From positions 32,199 to 96,198 of the forward strand of contig JAHAYJ010000006.1 in assembly GCA_018384375.1 (NCBI GenBank): a stretch of 64,000 nt of DNA, written 5' to 3'. Shown here piece after piece: positions 26,621-35,565 of this stretch (within the stretch, counting starts at the first letter, position 1; every line of letters begins with the position of its first letter). The position numbers were made by a program, and so were the translations under genes. Below the pieces are notes generated by a model. It had not been told where the DNA came from. It worked only from the letters and a program-made list of their open reading frames with translations, and did no database searches. Origin of the DNA: Lachnospiraceae bacterium (GTDB taxonomy: Bacteria > Bacillota > Clostridia > Lachnospirales > Lachnospiraceae).

Positions 26621-26646
26621 TTGATAAATTGTGGGAGGTTTTAGCG

Positions 26647-28554
26647 ATGAAGGAACTGAAGCTGCCGAGATTGATCAGTGACGGTATGATACTGCAGCAA
26701 AAAAAGAAAATTCATATCTGGGGATCTGACCAGCCGGGAAGAAGGGTGATGGTTTCTTTCCTGGGAGAAGAATATGTGGCACTTACGGATGAAAACGGAC
26801 AGTGGGAGATCTGGCTTGGGGAAGCGGCATACGGGGGCCCGTATACCATGCAGATCAGCGATAATGGCGGGACGGAGATCGTGATCACAGATATCTTGAT
26901 CGGTGATGTGTGGCTCTGCTCCGGTCAATCCAATATGGAGCTCCCCATGGAACGGGTAAAGGACCGGTATCCGGAGGAAATCAAAAATTGTGATAATCCG
27001 GCGATCAGGACATTTAAAATAACTGAGCATGCAGATTTTCATGGACCTCTTTCAGATCATCTGAGCGGGGAATGGAAGGCGGCGGGCAGAGACACCATCC
27101 TGCAATTCTCAGCAACGGCGTATTTCTTTGCCAAACAGATGTATCAGATGACAGGTGTACCCGTTGGCCTGATCAATGCCAGCCTTGGAGGCTCCCGAAT
27201 TGAGTCCTGGATGAGCAGGGAAATGTTGGAGGGATGCCAGGAGGCACTTGCCACAGCAGACCGATATGCGGATGATGCATTTGTGCGCGGGCAGCTTTTG
27301 CAGAATGAGCGGCAATCGGAGGAATGGCACAGCAGGCTGGATGGGATGGACAGAGGACTACAGGAGCATTGGGAGCAGGAGCAGACAGCGTCTGCGGACT
27401 GGAAAAGGGTAAAGCTTCCCTTCTTTTTCCGGGATACGGAGCTTAAGGGATTTATAGGATGTGTATGGTTTCGGCGCACCTTTACGGTTCCGGTTGAAAT
27501 GGCAGGAAAAGCCTGCAGACTCTGGCTGGGAACTATCGTGGACAGCGATACGGTATATCTCAACGGCACTCAGGTAGGGCATACAGATTATCAGTATCCG
27601 CCCAGGAAGTATCCTGTGCCGGAGGGACTGCTCAGAGAGGGAGAAAATACGATCGTTATTCGTGTCAAATGTGAGAATGGGCACGGAAGATTTACACCGG
27701 ATAAAAAGTATGCCATTTTTAATGAGGACGGAGAAGTTGAACTTCAGGGCGAATGGCTGTACAGGGTGGGAGCTGTCTGTGGGCAGATTGCGCCTACGGA
27801 TTTTGTAAACTGGAAGCCTACCGGTCTTTATCATGGTATGACAGCTCCTTGCCGTAGCTATACCATCGCCGGATTTATCTGGTATCAGGGAGAGTCCAAT
27901 ACGCATGTACCGTGGGTGTATCTTGACAGAATGAAACGGCTGGTAGAGGGCTATCGGAAGGAGTGGGGGGATGAGACACTGCCGTTCCTCTATGTGCAGC
28001 TTCCCAATTTTTCCATCGATATTTATGACAGTGATGCCGACGAAACAGGACAGGGCTGGCCTGCATTGCGAGAGCTGCAGAGGCAGGCTCTTAAAATACC
28101 GGAAACGGGAATGGCAGTTGCCATCGATCTTGGTGAGGATAATGATCTGCACCCTCTGAACAAGGAGGATATCGGACGGCGTCTTGCTATGCTGGCCGCA
28201 GGAAAACTGTACGGCATCCGGTCGGAGTGTGAAGGCCCCATGATCCTGAAAACAGTGATAGAAGACAGTGCTGCGGGAGGAAAAGTGGAAATTTTATGCG
28301 GCAATGCAGACTCGGGTATATATGTTGACGGAAAAGAGAAGGGAAATCGGCTCATTGATTTTGAACTTCGAAACGGAGACGGAGAATGGTTTTCTGCCCG
28401 GGCCGAACTGAAGGGAAACAGAATCTGTGTGTGGAATGAGGAAATGGTTGGCAGGCCTACAGGTGTGCGTTACTGTTACTCCAATACCAATAAAGGGGGG
28501 CTTATTTATAACGGCTCCGGCTTTCCCATGAGCCCTTTTGAGATAGAACTGTGA
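26647..28554 (+). CDS. SGNH-family sialate-O-acetylesterase / acetylxylan esterase type
   Basis: 635 residues, no signal peptide, so intracellular. Catalytic serine lies in LCSGQSNMELP (about residue 95), a further SGNH block in IWYQGESNTH, and the catalytic pair Asp500 and His502 in DLHPLN. A jelly-roll domain like the sugar-binding domain of GH2 enzymes is inserted at about 250-380 (VWFRRTFTVP, LWLGTIVDSDTVYLNG). This architecture is known from bacterial sialate O-acetylesterases and from xylan/mannan acetylesterases. Neighbouring xylan genes favour removal of acetyl groups from imported oligosaccharides. ATG 26647 has GGGAGG nine bases upstream. The stop is 32 bases before the GH2 gene, so they form an operon. 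Confidence 0.85.
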   Translation: MKELKLPRLISDGMILQQKKKIHIWGSDQPGRRVMVSFLGEEYVALTDENGQWEIWLGEAAYGGPYTMQISDNGGTEIVITDILIGDVWLCSGQSNMELPMERVKDRYPEEIKNCDNPAIRTFKITEHADFHGPLSDHLSGEWKAAGRDTILQFSATAYFFAKQMYQMTGVPVGLINASLGGSRIESWMSREMLEGCQEALATADRYADDAFVRGQLLQNERQSEEWHSRLDGMDRGLQEHWEQEQTASADWKRVKLPFFFRDTELKGFIGCVWFRRTFTVPVEMAGKACRLWLGTIVDSDTVYLNGTQVGHTDYQYPPRKYPVPEGLLREGENTIVIRVKCENGHGRFTPDKKYAIFNEDGEVELQGEWLYRVGAVCGQIAPTDFVNWKPTGLYHGMTAPCRSYTIAGFIWYQGESNTHVPWVYLDRMKRLVEGYRKEWGDETLPFLYVQLPNFSIDIYDSDADETGQGWPALRELQRQALKIPETGMAVAIDLGEDNDLHPLNKEDIGRRLAMLAAGKLYGIRSECEGPMILKTVIEDSAAGGKVEILCGNADSGIYVDGKEKGNRLIDFELRNGDGEWFSARAELKGNRICVWNEEMVGRPTGVRYCYSNTNKGGLIYNGSGFPMSPFEIEL

Positions 28555-28586
28555 AAAGCATCGCAGGGAATGCGGAGGAAAACGGG

Positions 28587-31500
28587 ATGAAACGATTATG
28601 GAATGACGGATGGACCTTTTTGAGAACGCAGACCGGAGCCCATCCGGAACAGATTCTTGCAAAGAAGGAGAGCTTTCAGGCAGTGGATCTTCCCCACGAC
28701 TGGCTGATCTATGATTCTGAAAGGCTTTATGAGGACGGTATGGGCTGGTACCGGAAGCGTTTTACCTTTCAGGAAACGGGAAAAAGAGTATTCCTGATCT
28801 TTGAAGGAATCTATATGGACAGCAAAGTCTATGTCAACGGGCAAAAGGCAGGAGAATGGAAATACGGTTATTCCTCCTTTGATCTGGAGATAACGGAGTT
28901 TTTGGAAACAGGCGATAATGAGGTGCTGGTAAGCGTCTGCTTTATGAGTCCTAACAGCAGATGGTATTCCGGAGCCGGGATTTACAGGGATGTTTGGTTT
29001 AAGACCACAGAGAAGACCTATATCGAAGAAAACGGCATTTATGTCAGTACCGCTCCCAGAGGAAGGGATTTTAGTCTGTATGTGGAAACCGCTGTGCAGG
29101 GTACGGAGTTACAGAATCGGGACGGGGAAGGTAACGTGCCGGAAGGACGGAAAAATATTCAGGTGGCGCACCGGCTGTTCCGTGACGCAGAGGAGATTAA
29201 GATGCAGACGGTGAGCGAGCAGGGAACACTCGCTGAATATCTGGTGGAAAAACCGGAGCTGTGGGATGTGGAGAATCCGGTACTATATACGCTGCGCACA
29301 GAACTGCTTGTGGATGGAAAGATTGTACAGACAGAGGTTAACAGGATCGGTTTCCGCTACACGGAGTTTCGTCCGAAGGAGGGCTTTTTCCTAAACGGCA
29401 GACATCTGCGGCTGAACGGTGTCTGTGAGCATCACGATCTGGGCGCGCTTGGGGCAGCCTTCCATCGCGCTGCTATGAAACGAAAATTTTCCATATTAAA
29501 GGAGATGGGTGTTAACGCGGTGCGCGGAACCCATAACATGATGGCTCCGGGCTTTGTGGAATTGGCAGATGAAATGGGGATTCTGATGATATCAGAGGCC
29601 TTTGACATGTGGGAAAGCCCCAAGACTGACTATGATTATGCACGATTTTTCAAGGAGTGGCATGAAAGAGATGTAAAGAGTTGGGTGTGCCGTGACAGAA
29701 ATCACCCCAGTGTGATCATGTGGAGCATCGGAAATGAGATCTACGACACCCATGTGGATGAACACGGGCAGGAGATCACCGGGCAGCTGAAGGCGCTGGT
29801 GGAAGCCTATGATCCTAGAGGAAATGCCGCTGTCACCATCGGGTCCAATTATATGCCCTGGGAGAATGCACAGAAATGTGCGGATCTGGTCAAGCTGGCA
29901 GGCTATAATTATTCCGAAAAGTATTATGAGCAACATCATGAGCAGCACCCTGATTGGGTGATTTACGGAAGCGAAACCTCCTCTATCGTTCAGAGCAGGG
30001 GTGTATATCACTTCCCGCTGAAGGCAGGGATCCTGTCTGAGGATGATGAGCAATGCTCTGCCCTTGGAAACAGTATTACCAGCTGGGGAGCAAGATCCAT
30101 GGAGGACTGTGTTACGGTAGACAGAGATACGCCCTTTTCCATGGGACAATTTCTCTGGACCGGTTTTGACTATATTGGCGAGCCTACACCCTACCATACA
30201 AAGAATTCCTATTTTGGTCAGATTGATACGGCGGGCTTTCCGAAGGATTCCTATTACGTCTGGCAGTCGGCATGGACAGATTATCGCAGGAAGCCGATGG
30301 TGCATCTGTTCCCCTACTGGGATTTTAATCCGGGACAGCTGATCGATGTGAGAGTCTGTTCTAATGCGCCGGAGGTAGAGCTTTTCTTAAACGGGGAAAG
30401 CCTTGGGCGGCAAAGTCTGTCCAATGAGCCAGGAAGCGGAAAAAAGATACTGGCGGATTACCAGGTACCATACCGGGAAGGGTGTCTTTACGCGGTTGCC
30501 TATAACGAGAAGGGGGAAGAGATTGCCAGAAAGGAACGCCGTTCCTTCGGAAATTCCTTTACGATCGTTTTGAAGCCGGAAAATACAGTCGCTACAGCAG
30601 ACGGAAGGGATCTATTCTTTGTGGAGATCGGAACCGTGGATGCCCAGGGCAATCCGGTGGAAAATGCCTGTGACCGGGTGCGGGTGGAGGTGACCGGCAA
30701 GGGGAGACTGATCGGTCTTGATAACGGGGACAGCACTGACTATGATAGCTATAAGGGCGTAAGCCGCAGGTTGTTTAGCGGCAAGCTTCTTGCAATCATT
30801 CAGACAAATACGCAGCCGGGAGAAATCCGGATTCGTGTCACTGCCAAAGGCTTAAGGAGTGCGGAGCTTATGCTGCAAAGTGTGGCATCTGCTGAAAGTG
30901 AAGCTACGGAATGCGGACGCAGCACGCTGGAGGCAAACTGTGAGCGGAAGATTGTGACTGGTTGTTCCGGTGAGATTCCTGTGCGGAAGATCACTCTCTA
31001 TGCAGAGAATGGACAGTGCTTTACTCCGGATAAAAAGGAGCTTACCGTGTGCGCCTGTCTGGAACCGGCTGAGGCAGAGGATCAGGAGGTCTTTTTCAGG
31101 GCAGTGAATGACGGCGGTGTGCCTTCCAACCTGGTAACGGTGAGGCAGGAGGGAAAGAAAGCCATCATGACGGCACTTGGAGACGGCAACTTCCGGCTGC
31201 GCTGTATGTCAAAAAGCGGCACGCCCGGTATAAGGCTGATTTCCCAATTGGAATTTTCTATAGAAGGACTTGGGCAGGCTTATCTTGATCCATATGGTTT
31301 CATTTCGGGAAGCCTTTATACTTATTCCAGAGGGGAAGCCGGAAACGGAAATGAGAGAGGAGTTGCCACTGCAAGAGACGGAGAGACTGTGGTTTCCTAT
31401 GAAAATATAGATTTCGGCAGGATTGGATCAGATGAGATTACGGTTCCGATTTTTGCCCTTGACAGCAATCCCTACCCGATAGAGATCTGGGAGGGGATTC

Positions 31501-32066
31501 CGGGGGCGGAAGGAAGTGAGCTTCTGGCGGATGTGGTCTATCAGAAGCCTTCTGTCTGGAATGTCTATCAGGAGGATACCTGGAAGCTTAGCAGGATGGT
31601 AAAGGGAATTACGACCATCAGCTTTCTCCTTCGCCAGAAGGTACATATCAAAGGTTTTTCCTTTACCCGCTATGAGAAGGCATGGATCAGGCTTTCGGCA
31701 GCGGACGCGGATGCAATCTACGGAGACAGCTTCCACATGACGGAAAATGCTGTGGAGGAGATTGGAAATAATGTTTCTCTTGCGTTTCAGGATATGGATT
31801 TCGGAGAAACAGGCGCTGCAAGTCTGAGGATCTGTGGAAGGGCACCGAAGGGGAATAACACCATTCATGTCCGTTTCTTTGACGGGCAGGAGGAGAGTAA
31901 ACAGATCGTAGAATTTACACAGAGTGATGTGTATGAGGAGCAGAGCTTTGCAATTACGCCGGTTAAGGGCAAAGCTACGGTAACCTTTGTGTTTATGCCG
32001 GGCAGCTGCTTTGATTTCGGGTGGTTCCGATTTGAGGAGGCCGGTAGAAAGCCGGATCAGATGTGA
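28587..32066 (+). CDS. Large GH2 glycoside hydrolase with C-terminal beta modules
   Basis: About 1160 residues. A GH2 sugar-binding domain (1-150), immunoglobulin-like domain, and TIM barrel (about 250-560) with acid/base glutamate in WSIGNEIYD (384) and nucleophile in YGSETSS (463). Beta domains of the DUF4982 type follow (about 570-770), then two C-terminal modules; the last 110 residues (DMDFGETGAASLRICG ... FDFGWFRFEE) have the shape of a CBM6/35-like carbohydrate-binding module. No signal peptide. Most such enzymes are beta-galactosidases, but beta-glucuronidase or arabinosidase activity is also known. ATG 28587 is used with GGAGG upstream; the GTG at 28551 is less likely. Converges on the AraC gene with a three-base gap. 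Confidence 0.85.
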   Translation: MKRLWNDGWTFLRTQTGAHPEQILAKKESFQAVDLPHDWLIYDSERLYEDGMGWYRKRFTFQETGKRVFLIFEGIYMDSKVYVNGQKAGEWKYGYSSFDLEITEFLETGDNEVLVSVCFMSPNSRWYSGAGIYRDVWFKTTEKTYIEENGIYVSTAPRGRDFSLYVETAVQGTELQNRDGEGNVPEGRKNIQVAHRLFRDAEEIKMQTVSEQGTLAEYLVEKPELWDVENPVLYTLRTELLVDGKIVQTEVNRIGFRYTEFRPKEGFFLNGRHLRLNGVCEHHDLGALGAAFHRAAMKRKFSILKEMGVNAVRGTHNMMAPGFVELADEMGILMISEAFDMWESPKTDYDYARFFKEWHERDVKSWVCRDRNHPSVIMWSIGNEIYDTHVDEHGQEITGQLKALVEAYDPRGNAAVTIGSNYMPWENAQKCADLVKLAGYNYSEKYYEQHHEQHPDWVIYGSETSSIVQSRGVYHFPLKAGILSEDDEQCSALGNSITSWGARSMEDCVTVDRDTPFSMGQFLWTGFDYIGEPTPYHTKNSYFGQIDTAGFPKDSYYVWQSAWTDYRRKPMVHLFPYWDFNPGQLIDVRVCSNAPEVELFLNGESLGRQSLSNEPGSGKKILADYQVPYREGCLYAVAYNEKGEEIARKERRSFGNSFTIVLKPENTVATADGRDLFFVEIGTVDAQGNPVENACDRVRVEVTGKGRLIGLDNGDSTDYDSYKGVSRRLFSGKLLAIIQTNTQPGEIRIRVTAKGLRSAELMLQSVASAESEATECGRSTLEANCERKIVTGCSGEIPVRKITLYAENGQCFTPDKKELTVCACLEPAEAEDQEVFFRAVNDGGVPSNLVTVRQEGKKAIMTALGDGNFRLRCMSKSGTPGIRLISQLEFSIEGLGQAYLDPYGFISGSLYTYSRGEAGNGNERGVATARDGETVVSYENIDFGRIGSDEITVPIFALDSNPYPIEIWEGIPGAEGSELLADVVYQKPSVWNVYQEDTWKLSRMVKGITTISFLLRQKVHIKGFSFTRYEKAWIRLSAADADAIYGDSFHMTENAVEEIGNNVSLAFQDMDFGETGAASLRICGRAPKGNNTIHVRFFDGQEESKQIVEFTQSDVYEEQSFAITPVKGKATVTFVFMPGSCFDFGWFRFEEAGRKPDQM

Positions 32067-32068
32067 AC

Positions 32069-32938
32069 TTACCGTTGATCCTTCGTATTCAGGTTCTTAT
32101 ATTCTGAGGGAGTACAGTTCTTGGCCGCCTTAAAGATCCGGTTAAAGGTGGACAGACTGTTAAAGCCGGAGCGCATTGCCACCTCGGTGATGGAAAGATT
32201 GGGTTCGATCAGCAGGCGCTCTGCATGGGCAATCCGCTTCTGCGTCAGATATTCGTAGCAGGACATATTGGTAAACTGCTTGAACAGGCGGGCAAAATGA
32301 AATTTCGAAAAGCCTGCCAGATCAGCCAGCTCCTCGACAGAAATGTTTTCCGTGCAATGGTCGGTGATATAGTTGCAAACCATCATGAATTTTTCAATAT
32401 ATTCATGCTGCTTACTGTTGGTAATACCGGGAAATCTGGTGTCGGCATTGAAGCTGGTACGTCCCAAAGTAACAAAAAAACGAATCATGAGTGAGTAAAC
32501 GCAGGCTTCCGTGAAGGGAACCGGATTATCATATTCCCGGATGACCTCGTTTAAATAAAATTGAAGCTTCTTATTTAGTTCAGGGTATTCTTCCCTGGTA
32601 ATCAGTGTATAAGGATGGAGGGTATGGAGCATGGAATCCATGCCCTTTACATTACAGATCAGACTATAGTCAAAAAGCATGATAAGACGTTCTCCGGACG
32701 GAGGCGCAATCAACTCATGGAGAGTGCCTGGAGGGGTAATAAAGATGTCCCCCTCGTGAAAGGTATGAGAAGTGCCATCAATAATCACAGTGTATTCTTC
32801 CTGGATGGGCATAATGATCTCCAATGCCGTATGCCAGTGGATCGGGTAATTCTCCGCCTCTTTGTTGTGATAGAGCTTGAGACCGTGGAAAGCATCGTAT
32901 GCAACTGTTTCATGAATTCCATTCAGTATTTTGATCAT
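32069..32938 (-). CDS. AraC-family transcriptional regulator
   Basis: 289 residues. An N-terminal cupin sensor (YPIHWHTALEIIMPIQEEY, EGDIFITPPGTLHEL) and C-terminal double helix-turn-helix (SVEELADLAGFSKFHFARLF; SITEVAMRSGFNSLSTFNRIFK). It is divergent from the GH3-GH67-transporter operon and convergent with the GH2 gene, the usual position for a sugar-responsive activator of the neighbouring operon. The ligand is probably a xylo-oligosaccharide or xylose-derived sugar, by context. The candidate target is the inverted repeat at 33251-33305. Confidence 0.9.
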   Translation of the reverse strand: MIKILNGIHETVAYDAFHGLKLYHNKEAENYPIHWHTALEIIMPIQEEYTVIIDGTSHTFHEGDIFITPPGTLHELIAPPSGERLIMLFDYSLICNVKGMDSMLHTLHPYTLITREEYPELNKKLQFYLNEVIREYDNPVPFTEACVYSLMIRFFVTLGRTSFNADTRFPGITNSKQHEYIEKFMMVCNYITDHCTENISVEELADLAGFSKFHFARLFKQFTNMSCYEYLTQKRIAHAERLLIEPNLSITEVAMRSGFNSLSTFNRIFKAAKNCTPSEYKNLNTKDQR

Positions 32939-33340
32939 ATCCGTTTTCCTTTTCCTAATGATAATTCTGTCGGTTCTTCAATATCTTAATATTAATTCTA
33001 ATCTCAATTTTTGGCAAGCATCAAATCAAATTTTGCTAATGAAAATAGTGAGCAAAATATACAATTCAGAGGCCTCAAAATGCGAAAAAAAGCGAAAAAG
33101 TGCAAAGAAATGCCATAAAACAAATATAAATATAAAAAAATATGAAGTAAAGATAAAAATAAAGTAGCAAGAAATGTATAAATAAAAAAGTCAAAAAAAT
33201 AAATTTAGCAATATCTGATAAATTCAAAACAAGATATAGGAAGAAAAACAAGACAGTTTGAAATATACTTTGACTATGAGAAAGACAAAAGTATACAAAT
33301 TGTCTAATAGTATTATTTGGTTTTGTTGGGGAGAACCGTA
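32939..33340. promoter_or_regulatory. 402-bp AT-rich intergenic region between araC-type gene and GH3 operon
   Basis: No convincing gene is present. The plus strand is strikingly A-rich and purine-biased from about 33030 to 33250, with recurring AAATAAA-like tracts, and may be bent DNA. The promoter and inverted repeat for the GH3 operon occupy its right end. The left 60 bases would hold the regulator's own promoter, reading leftwards; I see no clear hexamers there. Confidence 0.6.
33251..33305 (+). promoter_or_regulatory. GH3 operon promoter inside a long inverted repeat
   Basis: The promoter TTGACT (33270-33275), 16 bases, TATACA (33292-33297) is flanked by an imperfect inverted repeat. 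AGACAGTTTG plus AAATATACTTTGAC (33251-33274) mirrors the reverse complement of 33284-33305 (AGACAATTTG plus TATACTTTTGTC). The half-site can be written AGACArTTTG-n-ATACTTT. The arms overlap the -35 and -10, so a bound protein could control polymerase directly. The AraC protein encoded next to it is the natural candidate, though AraC proteins usually bind direct repeats. Confidence 0.55.
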
Positions 33341-35494
33341 ATGGAACTGGTAAGAAACGAAAAGAAAACAGAGGAATACAGGGAGCGCGCCCGTAAGCTG
33401 GTTGCCCAGATGACGCTTGAGGAAAAGGCATTTCAGACCGTAAACGGAGCGCCTGAAATTAAAAGGCTTGGAATTAAAGCATACAACTGGTGGAATGAAG
33501 CACTTCACGGCGTGGCAAGGGCAGGTGTTGCCACCGTATTCCCGCAGGCGATCTCACTGGCAGCAACCTTTGATGAGGATTTCATCGAGAAAGTAGCAGA
33601 TGCAATCTCCACGGAGGGGCGTGCCAAATTTAATATGCAGCAGAAATATGATGATACCGACATTTATAAGGGATTGACCTTCTGGTCTCCCAATGTAAAT
33701 ATTTTTCGTGATCCCAGATGGGGACGGGGACATGAGACCTTTGGTGAAGATCCTTATCTGACCTCCAGGCTTGGGGTTAGGTTTGTGGAAGGCCTTCAGG
33801 GCCACGATGAAAACTATATGAAGGCAGCAGCCTGTGCAAAGCACTTTGCAGTACATAGCGGTCCGGAGGATCTGCGCCACAGCTTTGATGCGAAGGTCAA
33901 CAGACAGGACCTGTATGAGACTTATCTTCCGGCATTTAAGGCATGTGTGCAGGAGGCAAAGGTTGAGGCTGTCATGGGTGCTTATAATCGCACGAACGGA
34001 GAACCCTGCTGTGGAAGCAAAACACTGCTTCACGATATCCTCAGAGAGGAGTGGGGCTTCAAAGGACATGTAGTTTCCGACTGCTGGGCAATCAGGGATT
34101 TCCATGAAGGGCATTGCGTTACAAGTGGTCCGTTGGAATCCGTTTCCCTGGCAATGAACAATGGCTGCGACCTAAACTGCGGCGAACTGTTCCTCTATCT
34201 TGCAGAGGCGGTAAAGCAGGGAATGGTTTCGGAGGAAAGACTGGACGAAGCTCTGGTAAATCTGTTTACTGCAAGAATGAAGCTTGGCGTTTTTGATGAA
34301 AAGGGAAGTACACCGTATGATGATATTCCTTTTACGGTAGTGGATTCTAAAGAAATGCAGCAATTGAATCTGGAAGCGGCTGAAAAGTGTATTACACTTT
34401 TGAAAAATGAAGATCATCTGCTTCCACTTGATAAGTCCAAAATAAAGACCATCGGAATTATCGGGCCGAATGCCAATAACCGCAGGGCTCTGGTAGGCAA
34501 TTACGAGGGAACGGCATCCCGTTATTATACGATCTCCGAAGGAATTCAGGAATATGTGGGAGATGATGTGAGGGTACTTCTTTCGGAAGGATGTCATCTG
34601 CATTTTGACAGCATCAGTAATCTGAGCAAGGGAAGAGACCGGATCTCGGAGGTGAAGGGTGTCTGTGATGAAAGCGATGTTGTAATCCTCTGTCTGGGAC
34701 TTGATTCCGGACTGGAGGGCGAAGAGGGAGATACCGGTAACCAGTATGCAAGCGGAGATAAGCCGAATTTAAATCTTCCGGGTAAGCAGCAGGAAATTCT
34801 TGAAGTGGCTTATGCAAGCGGCAAACCGGTGATATTGATTCTCCTTTCGGGAAGTGCACTTGCAGTAACGTGGGCAGATGAACATATTCCCGCCATTATT
34901 CAGGGCTGGTATCCGGGTGCCCAGGGCGGCAGGGCGATTGCGAGGATCCTGTTTGGAGAAAAGAATCCGGAAGGAAGGCTGCCGGTAACCTTTTACCGTA
35001 CCACAGAGGAGCTTCCTGACTTTACCGATTATGCAATGAAGGGAAGAACCTACCGTTATATGGAAAATGAGGCATTGTATCCGTTTGGTTATGGTCTGTC
35101 CTATACAGATTTCACTTACAGTACACCTTCTCTTTCTTCAGATACCATCACAGAGGACGGCATTACGATCAGTGCAGTGCTGATGAACGATGGCAAGAGG
35201 GAAGGAACAGAGACCGTTCAGGTATATGTCAAGGCATTGAGAGAAGGGACACCAAATGCACAGCTGAAGGGAATAAAGAAGGTGACCTTACAGCCCGGCG
35301 AGAAAAGAGAAGTTTCTGTGAAGCTTCCTCTCAGCGCATTTGCCCTGTATGACGAGGAAGCGGTAAACCGTGTGGGCATGGGAGAATATCTGGTATCCAT
35401 TGGTGGAAGCCAACCGGATAAAAGAAGCGAAAAGCTGACCGGAAAGAAAGTGGCAACCATGAAGATCAAAGCGGAAACGGAATTTATCCTTTAG
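33341..35494 (+). CDS. GH3 beta-xylosidase
   Basis: About 717 residues, no signal peptide, so intracellular. GH3 N-terminal barrel with NWWNEALHGVARAG and the nucleophile aspartate in GHVVSDCWAIRDF (about residue 246). The C-terminal alpha/beta domain (KTIGIIGPNANNRRALVGNY) and fibronectin III-like end (VKLPLSAFALYDEE) are all present. The sequence type (WNEALHGVAR, NRxxxxGNY) is that of Xyl3 beta-xylosidases. It removes xylose from the non-reducing end of xylo-oligosaccharides. ATG 33341 follows GGGGAG; the TTG at 33317 is less likely. First gene of the GH3-GH67-permease-permease-binding protein operon. Confidence 0.92.
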   Translation: MELVRNEKKTEEYRERARKLVAQMTLEEKAFQTVNGAPEIKRLGIKAYNWWNEALHGVARAGVATVFPQAISLAATFDEDFIEKVADAISTEGRAKFNMQQKYDDTDIYKGLTFWSPNVNIFRDPRWGRGHETFGEDPYLTSRLGVRFVEGLQGHDENYMKAAACAKHFAVHSGPEDLRHSFDAKVNRQDLYETYLPAFKACVQEAKVEAVMGAYNRTNGEPCCGSKTLLHDILREEWGFKGHVVSDCWAIRDFHEGHCVTSGPLESVSLAMNNGCDLNCGELFLYLAEAVKQGMVSEERLDEALVNLFTARMKLGVFDEKGSTPYDDIPFTVVDSKEMQQLNLEAAEKCITLLKNEDHLLPLDKSKIKTIGIIGPNANNRRALVGNYEGTASRYYTISEGIQEYVGDDVRVLLSEGCHLHFDSISNLSKGRDRISEVKGVCDESDVVILCLGLDSGLEGEEGDTGNQYASGDKPNLNLPGKQQEILEVAYASGKPVILILLSGSALAVTWADEHIPAIIQGWYPGAQGGRAIARILFGEKNPEGRLPVTFYRTTEELPDFTDYAMKGRTYRYMENEALYPFGYGLSYTDFTYSTPSLSSDTITEDGITISAVLMNDGKREGTETVQVYVKALREGTPNAQLKGIKKVTLQPGEKREVSVKLPLSAFALYDEEAVNRVGMGEYLVSIGGSQPDKRSEKLTGKKVATMKIKAETEFIL

Positions 35495-35565
35495 AACGCC
35501 GCAAGAAAAACAGACAGTTATCTTACTATTATAGAGGGGATTACAAAAAGGAAGGGGTGCACAAC

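Noticed and set aside
26581..26646. Longer N-terminus for the SGNH esterase
   Set aside because: It runs through the terminator at 26593-26616, and a good GGGAGG site serves the ATG at 26647.
32939..33250. Small lysine/isoleucine-rich ORF in the AT-rich spacer (about 32931-33167)
   Set aside because: Low-complexity translation of an A-rich tract, overlapping the regulator start, without a ribosome site.
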